DNA of 64,000 bases from Selaginella tamariscina. Lineage: Eukaryota; Streptophyta; Lycopodiopsida; Selaginellales; Selaginellaceae. The position numbers and the translations under genes are program-made. Where the stretch lies: NCBI GenBank assembly GCA_003024785.1, contig PUQB01000005.1:1190717-1254716 (forward strand), given 5' to 3'. Every line of letters begins with the position of its first letter. The first letter of the stretch is position 1. This document shows, one piece after another, positions 11,338 through 23,193 of the stretch. The notes under the pieces were generated by a model that was not told where the DNA came from, did not search any database, and worked only from the letters and a program-made list of their open reading frames with translations.

Positions 11338-14300
11338 TCAAGGTGGTCCTCCTCCTTGGACGAGTGTCCGTTGGTGGAACGGTAATAGCCGACACACATG
11401 AGCGACATGTTGTGACTCCCGAACCCCATCACGCCGCTTCAAGCGATACACCTGTGTTCCCAACTGTTCTTCAACACTCCAAGGCCCGACCCATCGTGGT
11501 TGAAGCCCTGCTGCGTGTGTTTGATCCCCTAACCTTGGAAACTTGACGAGAACCAAATCTCCCACTTGGTATTGAGGTGGCATTCGATGTCGTTGATTGT
11601 AAGTCCGACGCTGATACTCTTGTGCACGAGCTAACTGTTCTCCACCTTGAGCATACAACAGAGGAAGGACTTGGTTCAAATGCTCCAACCACATACGCCC
11701 ATCCATATACCGTGCTTCGTGAGGAAGTAATGCCAACTGCTGGTGGCAATACAGTTCACGACCATACAAAGCTTTGAATGGGGAAATCCCTGTTGACTTG
11801 TGAGGGCTGAAACATAAGCAAATTGGAGATATGGAAGCCACATATCCCAATCCGTATGGTCAGGACGCACATACTTGGCAAGCATGACTTTGAAAGTCCT
11901 GTTCAACCGCTCCACCAAACCATCAGTCTCAGGATGATAAGCTGAGGCAAAAGATTGTCGGATCTGCAACCGTCGCATCAACAAAGCTACTGCTTCCGCT
12001 GCTGGGCCTGGTCCTTGATCCGATAAAATTCGTTCGGGGCAACCATGCAACACCACTTGAGCTAGTAGGAACTTGATGATGGAAGTTGCTGTAGCATCTG
12101 GCAAAGCACACACTTCTACCCACCGAGTCAAGTAATCAGAGCACACAATGATGTATCGATTACCGAACTGTGACACAGGGAATGGTCCCATGATGTCATA
12201 CGCTACCAGCTCAAAGGGGCGAGAAACTCGAATTGGTTCCAGGGTTGCTGCAGGAGGAAGTGTGGACACGTTATGCCGTTGACACTCCGGACACGTATGA
12301 ATGTACTCATGTAGGTCTTGTCGCAATCGGGGCCAATACAAGTGCTGTCGAATCCTCTCAAGGCATCGTTGGAATCCCATGTGTCCGGACATCGGGTTGT
12401 CATGAAAGAACTGCAACCAGGAGTTAATGTAAACTGGTGGTGCCACCACACGACACTCGGAACCGTCTCCAACAAAGACAAGCAAGTCATCCATCAGCTG
12501 AAAGATCGTGCATATGTGCGAAAGTTAAGATCCTCGCAGGGTACCTCACTACTCAAGACTTCACGCAACCTCCTGATCCATGGCTCCATCTTTTGAGCCT
12601 CCACAATGTCTTCCCGCCTCGGAAGTACGCGATCAGGAAGGGCATCCGGCAACAATGCTACAGGGGCTGCTACTACCACAGGAGCTCGGGATAACGCATC
12701 CACATCCGCCATGCTAGACCCTGGGCGATGAACAACCCGAAAACGATACCCTTGCAAAATTAACGCCCAACGTGCAAGTCGTCCCGTCACATTCCTCCTC
12801 TTCATGATTGAGTTGACAGCAGTGATCAGTTTCCAACAATGTGTTGGAGCCATGTAGATATGCATGGAACTTTTGAAAGGCCCATACGGCTGCCAGACAT
12901 TCCTTGTCCGTGGTGGAATAATTTTTCTCTGCCTCAGTAAGGCTCCGACTTGCATAAGCGATTGGGTACCGCTGACCATTGGGAGTCTCCTACAACAGAT
13001 CGGCCCCCAACCCGACATCTGAAGCATCGGTCCGAAGAATAAAGGATTTGGCAAAGTCCGGATACCGCAACAAAGGTGGAGATCCTAGCAATGCCTTAAC
13101 ATCCTCGAACGCCTTCTGACACTTCTTGGACCACCGGAACTGAGCTCCTTGTTTTAACAATCCTCGCAATGGGGCTGTCAAATCTGAGAACCGCGGAAAA
13201 ACCTCGCTAGGTATGTTGCCTTTCCCAAGAAACGCTGCAACTCCGCACTGACTCAGGAGCAGGAAATTCTCGTACAGCTAGGGTCTTCTCGGGATCGGTT
13301 TCACACCCTCTGCCGTGATGATGAATCCTAAGTATTCAAGGTACATCCAAACTTGCACTTCTGCTCTTTCAACTTCAGCCCGTATTGCACCAATCGCTGC
13401 AGGACCCGCTCTAACTGCTGAATGTGCTCCTCCCACGTAGCAGAGTGAATAAGAAGGTCATCGATGTACGCACGTGCAAATTCTTCAAAGCCCTCCAATA
13501 GCTCATCCATCATCCGCTGGAAGGTTGCTGGGGCCCCGACCAACCAAATGGCATGACTGTAAACTCGTTACAAGCCAGATGGTGTTGCTGTCTTTGCATC
13601 TTCAGGAGCCATAGGGATCTGCCAATAGCCGGAAGCCATGTCAAGAATAGTGAAGTACCGGCTATTCCCCAATGCATCGACCAAATCATCCACCCTTGGT
13701 AGTGGATATGAATCTGGAACAGAAACATCGTTCAATGGCCTGAAATCAATAGTGAAACGTGTAGTCCCATCCGGCTTCGGAACTAGGTGTGGTTCTGCTG
13801 CCCATGGACTTCGAGACTTACGTATCACCTTCAACTCTAGCATCTCCCTCACACAACGATTCAAGATATCCTTCTCCTTTGGAGATCGTCGCCTGAGCCC
13901 CATTCTGATCGGGCGAGTTGTACCAGTCGGGATGTGATGCCGAGTAGTCAACAGGGGATTTGCATCTCCTACAATGGGTTTGAATAGGCTCGGATACCTC
14001 GCCAACAGCTCCTTGATGTCCTTAGCTCGTTGCTCTGGAGAAGGCTCTGCCTTAGGCGCCATCATGCCCTGCAATGTTGCCGCCATGCCATTCGGTGCAT
14101 GTTCTGTAGCCTGCAATGGGGGGCATCCTGGGATAGACAACGTGCACATTTCAAAATCACATCTTGCCTTGACCGCACGAAGCCAATTGACACCGAGGAT
14201 GATGTCATGGACTTGGCTCGGCATCACCCGCAACGGAAGTAGATGATGGTATCCTCCTAACACCACAGGCACATGTGCAATTCGATGTGATCTAGCAAAA

Positions 14301-14530
14301 GACTGCTTATCAGCAAACACTACCTTCAAAGTTCGCTCAGCTGGTTGTGTGCAAGTGCAAGGACTCCGCTACTGATCGATTGATAGAAGATATACTGGAT
14401 CCGGAGTCCACCAGGACTGAAACAGGAGTTCCTTCTACCATGCCGGAGAACACAAACATAAAACGCTCAGTGTCCAGTAACTCACTCGAGACCCCTATGC
14501 CCGCACAAGCATGGAAGAACAAAGGTGCTT
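11338..14530 (-). pseudogene. Ty3/gypsy pol (protease-RT-RNase H-integrase), frame-broken
   Basis: Read on the minus strand, the aspartic protease carries VLVDSGSS near 14400. RT follows, with a FTIDFRPLND-like segment near 13750 and the catalytic YIDD at about 13465. RNase H starts near 13080 with RTDASDVG. Integrase has an HHCC zinc finger around 12420-12290 (GHMGF...CPECQRH). Its core has the three acidic residues in YDIMGPF, SDQG and VERLNRTFK (12190-11910). A C-terminal GPY/F-like segment (VGDLVLVKFPR, RWVGPW) lies around 11560-11480. The frame changes near 14340, 13560, 13320, 13180, 12490 and 11800, so no single polyprotein can be read. The domains themselves are well conserved, so the breaks are recent or are sequence errors. 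Confidence 0.85.
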
Positions 14531-14659
14531 CGGGGAAGTGTCGACCATGCGCTGGAATCAAGTTCTTCAGAGGTGGTGCAATGTGCCTAGTGCATGGGTC
14601 CTCTGACACCCCATGCACTATGCCTCGTTTTCCGGCTGCGGAAGAGTCTCCACTTCTTC

Positions 14660-15552
14660 TGCAATCTCGATGGCAGCTACTTGATGTCGATTTGCACATG
14701 CTCGTGCAACATGTCCCCAACCTCGGCACTCATAGCACTGAATGTTCCGCCCACGACCACCACGACCACGACCACGACCACGACCACCGATCAGCAGCTT
14801 GGCCTGGGCCCCTCCTGCGGCCTAAGGACTGGTCCTCCATCTGAACAGCACCCACCTCCATCGGAACAGGATCGGATGTCCCAGGAATAGGTGCGATACA
14901 GGATATACACGTTGTGCTGCCCCCAATGAGTTCTCAAATCGTTGTGCAATCCGCAAGGCCTCCTCCACAGTCGAAGGACCAAAGCCCTCCACCAAGCCAG
15001 CCAAATCAGGGCGAAGAGCTGGCCATAACAAGCCCAAACGTACCCGTTCTGTCATGCTTGGATCTGCACGATTGACCAAGTTTCGAAACTTAATCCCGAA
15101 TCGTTGGACAGTCTCTCCCGACACTTGCTTCAAGTCATGGAGCTCACGAAAAGCTGCAGCAGAATCCTCGGGCTTACCAAAAGCTTGCTTGAAACGCTGG
15201 GATAAGATGTTCCAATCTTGTCGATCAAGAACGGGGACACCATTGTACCATTGCAAGGCAAGTCCTTGCAAACACGTTGGGAACTCTCGCAACCGCTGGG
15301 AGTCAGACCATCCATGGTAATCAGCAATCCCTTGAAAATGTTCCCACCAATGGTACACGTCTGCTCCAATCTCCCCCTTGAAGAATTCTGGACGAACCGT
15401 GGATTGGAACCCAAAAGGTGTGGATTAGAACTCTGCGGCATACTAGCATTCTGCTGCATTCCTTGGTGAATTTCTCGCAGCAGAGCAGTCTGATTTGCCA
15501 CGCTCAATTGTAGTGCATCGAACAACTGCAACCACCTTTCTTCGGTTGCCAT
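14660..15552 (-). pseudogene. Ty3/gypsy gag with CCHC knuckle, frame-broken
   Basis: The likely start is the ATG at 15552 (MATEERWLQLFDAL). Capsid-like sequence follows (WWEHFQG, YNGVPVLD, FKQAFG). The frame shifts once near 15360 and again near 14830. An arginine-glycine-rich stretch, encoded by a GACCAC-type microsatellite at about 14750-14785, precedes one zinc knuckle. That knuckle, CYECRGWGHVARAC, lies at about 14700-14740. The gag product packages the element RNA into virus-like particles in the family; here it is broken. Confidence 0.8.
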
Positions 15553-15621
15553 CACGACCAAGAACACAAGGGAAGAGGGAGACAAAAAGGAACACAAAAA
15601 AACTAAGCCGAAAAAGGACTA

Positions 15622-15635
15622 CCCCATCTCCACCA
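15622..15635 (-). other. tRNA-type primer binding site
   Basis: One base after the 5-prime LTR (minus strand) lies TGGTGGAGATGGGG. A TGG start is the hallmark of pairing to a tRNA 3-prime CCA end. The tRNA species was not identified. This contrasts with the apparent self-priming signal in the other retrotransposon family of the window. Confidence 0.6.
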
Positions 15636-15636
15636 A

Positions 15637-15875
15637 TGAGAGAGGTGTGAATACTAAATACGATTCAATTAGGTCTGGCTGATACAGGGTATTTATACTA
15701 AGTGTCTGTGCTAGGATTAGCACTCTTGGTACCAAGTAAATCATGGTGCCCAGATTAGCCAGCCCCCAGATTAGCCAATGCCCATATTAGTGTGTATGAA
15801 TCCTAATGCCACTTGGCACCTCCATGGCAGAGTATACGTGGCGTATATACATAGTATATACCATGGAACCTTACA
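15637..15875 (-). repeat. 5-prime LTR of the 11-16 kb element
   Basis: This 239-bp copy of 11067-11305 has no difference seen by eye. It is followed on the plus side by ATGT, the likely target duplication. Confidence 0.9.
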
Positions 15876-18793
15876 ATGTATATACATATAATTGTTTGTG
15901 TGAGAGAGAGATAAAGAAATTACATATATACAAATACACACGTACATATATATTCAAGAGAGAGATGAAGTGATTATATATATATATATATATACAAATA
16001 CATAGGTACATACACTTACAGTTTGTGTGTGTGTAAGAAATAAATAAATTAATTAAATTACACAGATACACACACAGACACATATATATATGTATATACA
16101 TGTGTATGTGTGTATGTGCAAGAGATACATAAATAAATTAAATTATATATGTATATGTATATACAGGAGTGTGTGTGTGTGTGTGGGAGAGATAGATAAA
16201 TATATTATATTATACAAATAAACACATATATTTGTATATGTATATACAGGAGTGTGTGTGTGTGTGGGAGAAATAAATAAATATATTATATTATACAAAT
16301 AAACACATATATATTTGTATATGTATATACAGGAGTGTGTGTGTGTGGGAGAAATAAATAAATATATTATATTATACAATAAACACATATATATTTGTAT
16401 ATGTATATACAAGACTGTGCATGATTAATCTCGCCACCCTTCTAAGAGGCTTTGGGATTAATCCGGCCACCATTCTAGGAGGGTGGCCGGGTTAATCCTA
16501 TCACCACTTCAAGCATGTGTCTGTGTGATAAAGAAAAATATAAAAAACTTATAAAATACATATAAACATGTATATATACATACAATTGTGTGTGAGAGAG
16601 AGATAAGAAATTACATATATACAAATACACACATACATATACTTAACAAAGAGATAAAGTAATTATATATATATAATATATATATATATACAAATACATA
16701 GGTACATACACATACAGTTTGTGTGTGTGTGTGTAAGAAATAAATAAATAAATTATATACAAATACACACACATATATATATGTATATACATATGTGTGT
16801 GTGTGTATGTGCGAGAGATACATAAATAAATTAAATTATACATATAGTATACATACACACACACATATATATGTATATGTATATATAGGAGTGTGTGTGT
16901 GTGTGCGAGAGATAAATAAATATTATATTATACAGATAAACACACATATATTATATTTGTATATGTATATATAATACTGTGGCGAGATTAATCCCGCCAC
17001 CTTTTTAGGAGGGGTGGCCGAATTAATCCTGTCACCACTTCAAGCATGTGTGTGTGTGACAAAGAAAAATATAAAAACTTATAATACATATAAATATGTA
17101 TATATACATATAATTATGTGTGTGAGTGAAAGAGATAAATAAATTACATATATACAAATACACACATACATATATATTCAAGAAAAAAATAAAGTAATCA
17201 TATATATGTATACAAATACACATGTACATACACATACAGTTTGTGTGTGCGTTTATAAGAAATAAATAAATAGAATATATATAGACACACACACACACAC
17301 ATATATATGTATATACATATGTATGTGTGTTGTGCGAGAGATACATAAATAAATTAAATTATACAAATAATATACATACACACACATATATATGTATATG
17401 TATATATAGGAGTGTGTGTGTGTGCGAGAGATAGATAAATAATTATAAAATACAAATAAACACACATATATATTTGTATATGTATATATAAGAATGTAGC
17501 GAGATTAATCCCGCCATCTTTTTAGGAGGGGTGGCCGAATTAATTATGTCACCACTTCAAGCATGTGTATGTGTGTGACAAATAGAGAAATATAAAAAAC
17601 TTATAAAATACATATAAACATGTATATATACATACAATTGTGTGTATGAGAGAGATAAAGAAATTGCATATATATACAAATATACACATACATATATTCA
17701 AGAAAGAGATAAAGTAATTATAAATATATACAAATACACAGGTACATACACATACAGTTTGTGTGTGTGTAAGAAATAAATAAATTAATTAAATTATACA
17801 GATACACACACAAACACATATATATATGTATATACATGTGTGTGTGTGTGTGTCTGTGCGAGAGATACATAAATAAGTTAAATTATACATATATGTGTAC
17901 ACACATATATATATATGTATATATAAGAGTGTGTGTGTGCAAGAGATATATAAATATATTATGTTATACAAATAAACACACATATATATTGTATATGTAT
18001 ATATAAGAGTGGCTAAATTAATCCCGCCACCTTTCTAGGAGGCCTAGAAGGGGTGGCCAGATTAATCCGGCCACCTTTTCTAATAAGGGTGGCGGGATTA
18101 ATCCTACCACCACTTCAAGCATGTGTGTGTGTGACAAAGAAAAATATTAAAAACTTATAAAATACATATAAACATGTATATATACATACAATTGTGTGTG
18201 TGAGCGAGAGAAATAAAAAAATTACATATATACAAATACACACATACATATATATTCAAGAAAGAGATAAAGTAATTATATATATACAAATACACAGGTA
18301 CATACACATACAGTTTGTGTGTGTGTAAGAAATAAATAAATTAATTAAATTATATAGATACACACACAGACTATATATATATATATATGTATATACATGT
18401 GTGTGTGTGTGTGTGTCTGTGCGAGAGATACATAAATAATTAAATTATACATATACATGTACACACACATATATATGTATATGTATATATAAGAGTGTGT
18501 GTGTGTGCAAGAGATATATAAATATATTATGTTATACAAATAAACACACATATATATTTGTATATGTATGTATAAGAGTGGTTAGATTAATCCGACCACC
18601 CTTCTAAGAAGGGTGGCGGGATTAATCCTACCACCACTTCAAACATGTGTGTGTGTGACAAAGAAAAATATTAAAAACTTATAAAATACATATAAACATG
18701 TATATATACATACAATTGTGTGTGTGAGCGAGAGAGATAAAGAAATTACATATATACAAATACATAAGTACATACACATACAGTTTGTGTGTA
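15876..18793 (+). repeat. Higher-order microsatellite array, middle part
   Basis: The CTTCAAGCAT landmark recurs at 16507, 17038, 17555, 18113 and (as CTTCAAACAT) 18637, giving unit lengths of about 531, 517, 558 and 524 bp. Each unit has the same order of blocks. A TGTGTGTG block is followed by AAATACATATAAACATGTATATATA, then TGTGTGAGAGAGAGATAAAGAAATT, and several further TG/TA blocks. A GC-bearing spacer with one or two GGATTAATCC-type palindromes ends the unit. Confidence 0.85.
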
Positions 18794-19776
18794 TGTCAAA
18801 GTTTTTACTTGGTGCCACAAAGGCGGCTTGCCAGGTGCCAACCTTGGAATCCCCTCTCTTGGAAACCCCACGGAACCTGGTAAAGTAACCCGTATTAGGA
18901 ACCCAAGCCTTAGGAAGTCAAACCCTAGCTGACTAAGTCCACAAACGAGACTCACCTTGTGAATCAGGATACACGGACTAGCCGAGCTTTAGGTGTCGTT
19001 CTAGCTTGGCATGGTTGAGGCGGCCGGAGCAAGGCCTCAACCACTAGTTTGCGGAACGTGAACTCGGGCAATGTCTTTGAGCTTGCGAGCAGGTTTTCGG
19101 ACCAAGGAATCTGACTAACTCCTTGGAAGTGACGTGCCCTATCTCAAAGGCAAGATCCTGCCAACGATAAGGATAGTCTAACCCTAGGGTGGGTTGTACC
19201 CTTGTCGTGTGGAAGTTTGGGCGGCACAACGGAGGGTTGCACCTTGACGACACAAGCTTAGCTTGCACTGGTAAGAGGTTAACGAGCTCTCTCTTGAACC
19301 TAGGAAGCCTCACTACATATACTCTACCTTATTTATGTGACGGACCCCCCCCCCCCCCCCCCCGTTTACCTAAATGAGTAAGTGGGCTGGCACGGAAATG
19401 CCAGCCCTTAGAGAAAATGGTTGTCCTAACCTAACCCTAAACCTAACCCCTAGGGGGGGTATTAGGGCATGGGTTAGGGCAACCCTAGGGTTAGGTCAAC
19501 CCTAGGGGTGTCCCTAACCCTTTTTGACAAGCTATATTTAACGGAAAACCTATCTTTTATAACGTCAAACTAGGGGAGAGTTTTCTAGAGGGTAAGTACT
19601 ACCTTCGCCTAGAGTTTCTCGAGGTACTTAATGACAGCCGGCCGGACTACCCCTAAACACCTAAGTGCACTAAGCAGGGTTGTTTCTCACTACAACTAGG
19701 GTTCGCCACACAACTCGGTAGGTAACAATAGTCAAACCCCAAAGTAAAGGGTCAAGTCATAGTAAAAACTATGACA
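18794..19776 (+). mobile_element. Solo LTR with 5-bp target duplication
   Basis: This 983-bp unit begins TGTCAAAGTTTTTAC and ends GTAAAAACTATGACA, so its ends are inverted repeats. GTGTA occurs on both sides (18789-18793 and 19777-19781), a perfect 5-bp target duplication inside the TG array. No internal gag or pol is present, so it is a solo LTR or a very small non-autonomous element. It contains a run of about 18 C at 19345-19362 and many CCTAACCCTAA-like stretches. Its second half aligns with diverged copies at 2780-3330 and, inverted, at 1275-1400 and 4845-4960. Confidence 0.8.
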
Positions 19777-22085
19777 GTGTATGTAAGAAATAAATAAATA
19801 AATTATATACTGACACACACACACACACATATATGTATATACATATGTGTATGTGTGTGTTTGTGTGAAAGATACATAAATAAATTAAATTATACAGATA
19901 GTATACATACACACACACATATAATGTATCTGTATATATAGGAGTGTGTATGTGCGAGAGATAGATAAAATATTATATTATACAGATAAACACACATATA
20001 TTTTGTATATGTATATATAAGAGTGTGGCAGGATTGATCCTGTTACCGCTTCAAGCATGTGTGTGTGACAAATAGAGAAATATAAAATACATATAAACAT
20101 GTATATATACATATAATTGTGTGTGTGAGAGAGAGAAAGATAAAGAAATTACATATATACGATTTCACACATACAGATACATTTAAGAGAGAGATAAAAT
20201 AATTATATATATATACAAATACACAGGTACATACACATACAGTTTGTGTGTGTGTATATGAAATAATTAAATAAATTATATTATATAGATACACACACAC
20301 ACATATATATGTTTATACATGTGTTTGTGTGTGTCTGTGCAAGAGATACATAAACAAATTAAATTATACAGATAGTATACATACACACACACATATATAT
20401 ATGTATATACAGGAGTGTGTGTGTATGCAAGAGATAGATAAATATATTATATTACAGATAAACACACACATATATTTGTATATGTATATATAAGAGTGTG
20501 CATGTGTGTGTAAGAGATAGATAAATTAATAAATTCTATAGATATACACATATATATGTATATGTATATACAAGAGTGTATATTAATCCGGCCACCCCTT
20601 CTAGGAGGCTTAAAAAGGTGGCCGGATTAATCCAGCCACCCTTTTAAAAGGGGACCACTTCAAGCATGTGTGTGTGTGACAAATAAAGAAATATAATAAA
20701 CTTATAAATACATATAAACATGTATATATATATACAATTGTGTGTGTGAGAGAGAGATAAAAAAATTACATATATACAAATATACACATACATATACATT
20801 TAAGGGAGAGATGGAGTAATTATATACAAATACATAGGTACAAACACATACAGTTTGTGTGTGTAAGAAATAAATAAATAAATTATATTATAAAAATATA
20901 AAAAACTTATAAAATACATATAAACATGTATATATATATACAATTGTGTGTGTGAAAGAGAGATAAAGAAATTACATATATACAAATACACACATACATA
21001 TACATTCAAGAGAAGATAAAGTAATTATATATAAAGTAATTAATATTTTTGTGTATTTTTATATATATATAATTACTTCTCTCTCTCACACACACATAAT
21101 TAATGTATATATACATGTTTATATGTATTTTATAAGTTTTTAATATTTTTCTTTGTTATACACACACATGCTTGAAGTAGTGACAGGATTAATCCAACCA
21201 CCCCTCCTAGAATGGTGGCCGGATTAAAGTAATTATATATAAAGTAATTAATATTTCTGTGTATTTGTATATATATATAATTACTTTATCTCTCTCTTGA
21301 ATGTATATGTATGTATGTATTTGTATATATGTAATTTTTTTATATATCTCTTTCTCACACACACAATTGTATGTATATATACATGTTTATATGTATTTTA
21401 TAAGTTTTTATATTCTTTATTTGTCACACACACACATGCTTGAAGTGGTCCCCTCCTAGAAGGGTGGCCGGATTAAACCGACCTTTTAAGCCTCCTAGAA
21501 GGGGTGGCTGGATTAATATACACTCATGTATGTATATATACATATATATGTGTGTGTATCTGTAGAATTTAATTTATTTATCTATCTCTTGCACACACAC
21601 GCACACTCTTATATATACATATACAAATATATATGTGTGTTTATCTGTATAATATAATATATTTATATATCTCTCGCACACACACACTCATGTATATACA
21701 TATACATATATATGTGTGTTATATATACTATCTGTATAATTTAATTTATTTATGTATCTCTCGCACACACACACACACATATGTATATACATACATATAT
21801 ATGTTGTGTATTTGTATAATATAATTTATTTATTTATTTCTTACACACACACACAAACTGTATGTGTATGTACCTATGTATTTGTAATATATATATATAA
21901 TTACTTTATCTCTCTTTTGAATGTGTATGTATGTTGTATTTGTATATATACAATTTCTTTATTTCTCTCTCTCACACACACAATTGTATGTATATATACA
22001 TGTTTATGTATTTTATAAGTTTTTTATATTTCTTTATTTATTACACACACACATGCTTGAAGTGGTGGCAGGATTAATCCCACCA
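19777..22085. repeat. Higher-order microsatellite array, right part with polarity switch
   Basis: Plus-polarity landmarks lie at 20049 and 20658. From about 21040 the polarity reverses: ATGCTTGAAG, the reverse complement of the landmark, occurs at 21168, 21437 and 22052. The junction region 21010-21080 is itself near-palindromic (TAATTATATATAAAGTAATTA). The array ends near 22085 in a GGATTAATCCCACCATCC spacer. Confidence 0.8.
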
Positions 22086-22515
22086 TCCCAATGATGCTGA
22101 TTTCAGATGTATTAATACAATTGTTCACTTGGTTGTTAGGAATACGCCAAATAATTTCAAACTTTCAAATGATTGGCTAGGCATTTGTTTTCACTCAAAC
22201 GGGCCTAAACCACCATTCAATACACTGATAACTGAGAGGGACGTATTCGACAATGTACGTTATTCAAACATTACATGTTAAGCTGCACAAAGCATTGTCA
22301 AATTGATCAGGGGTCCTCACAATGATGCATGGGTTTTTACTACTTGCACTAGGGGATTCGTCTTGGAGTTTACCTTCGGGATACATGTGTGTTTGCCGTT
22401 GAAAAGGATAAGACCATAGTTGAGGACTTGAACAAGTGGATAGAGAGGTTCTTAACTGACTACTCTAACAAACCCATACAGGAGTATTTAGGAAAGTTCC
22501 CTCCCGAGAAGTGCA
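22086..22515 (+). pseudogene. Coding relic, unknown product, 5-prime part
   Basis: Starting right after the array, one frame reads for about 60 codons before a stop (near 22280), then continues for about 40 more to 22430. A second frame carries an FAVEKDKTIVEDLNKWIERF-like stretch to 22515. Together they look like a protein of unknown family. A VLE...VFAVEKDK pattern is only faintly like a SAM-dependent methyltransferase and is not a firm call. The retrotransposon at 22521 interrupts it, and reading resumes at 28340 in the same frame. Confidence 0.4.
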
Positions 22516-22520
22516 ATAGC

Positions 22521-23099
22521 TGTCACGACCCGATACAGGATACAGGATTCCGGATACAGGATACGGGTTACAGGATATTCCTACAGGGATTCCAGATATA
22601 TGATATGGTTGCAGGATATTCCTACAGGATATTCCTCCTAAAGGATAAGGGACATGTGACTCATCTTAGCCTCTGGATGCATGCAGTCACCTTTGGATGC
22701 ATGCAACCACTTTTAGCACTCATGCCTAGATTAGCTCTTGGAGTTGTGAGCATAAAAGCTCTGACCTAATTGTTGTACAATCAGTTACTATCAACACCAG
22801 TCTTACTACGATCATTCTTGTTTTGTCTGTTCTTGTCTTGCTCCTTGTCTCGCTCTTGGATCCTGTCCTGCTCCTGTCTTACTCTCGGATCCCATCTTGT
22901 TCCTGTCTTGTTCTTGGATTTGTCCTGCGCCTTCCTGTCTTACTCCCGGATCCTATCCTGATCTTGTCTTGCTCCTGGATCCCGTCATGTTCCTGTCTCA
23001 TTCCCAGTTCATGTCCTGCTCTCTCGGTCCTGCTCTGAGTCAAGCCTTCCTGTTCTTGAAATCCTACTCTTTTTCTGATTCCTGGATCGTGGCTTGACA
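22521..23099 (+). repeat. 5-prime LTR with promoter elements
   Basis: The left third is made of GATACAGGATA-type repeats. A TATA-like CATAAAAG lies at 22751-22758. About 30 bases downstream is CAGTTACTATCAA (22782-22794), probably at or near the RNA start. The right part is a degenerate minisatellite of CCTGTCTTGCTCCTGGATC-like units. Confidence 0.85.
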
Positions 23100-23101
23100 G
23101 T

Positions 23102-23111
23102 TTGATAGTAA
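23102..23111 (+). other. Self-complementary primer site, decayed copy
   Basis: Two bases after the 5-prime LTR lies TTGATAGTAA, complementary to ten bases of the sequence at 22782-22794 in the LTR. In the better-preserved copies at 32431 and 35460 the match is 13 bases. No TGG-type tRNA primer site is present here. Confidence 0.6.
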
Positions 23112-23193
23112 TTCCTTTCATAAGTCTCCGTTTCCAGCTACTTTTTTTCCTTGATTCTTTTCCTTCGTTTTCCTCCTTTTTCTTTCATAGATC

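Larger units (their letters stand above)
11067..15875 (-). mobile_element. Ty3/gypsy LTR retrotransposon with matching LTRs
   Basis: The element is bounded by direct repeats 11067-11305 and 15637-15875 (239 bp each). They look identical wherever compared, so the insertion is young. On the minus strand the LTR runs TGTAAGG...CTCTCA. A 4-bp ATGT flanks both sides (11063-11066 and 15876-15879) and is a likely target-site duplication. The internal order is gag, CCHC knuckle, aspartic protease, RT, RNase H, integrase, which is the Ty3/gypsy order. No chromodomain was seen after the integrase. Several frame breaks interrupt gag and pol despite the young LTRs. It inserted into the microsatellite array. 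Confidence 0.9.

Noticed and set aside
19400-19510. Telomere-like CCTAACCCTAA runs in the solo LTR
   Set aside because: They are irregular, mixed with CCTAGGG forms, and also occur in the LTR family elsewhere; not a telomere array.
10334-22018. Many open frames rich in Tyr-Thr-His or Ile-Tyr within the array
   Set aside because: They are translations of TG/TA microsatellites in all frames, with no conserved domain or gene signals.
10235-22085. CRISPR-like regular spacing of repeats
   Set aside because: The units are 500 bp long and made of microsatellites, with no unique spacers or cas genes, in a plant genome.
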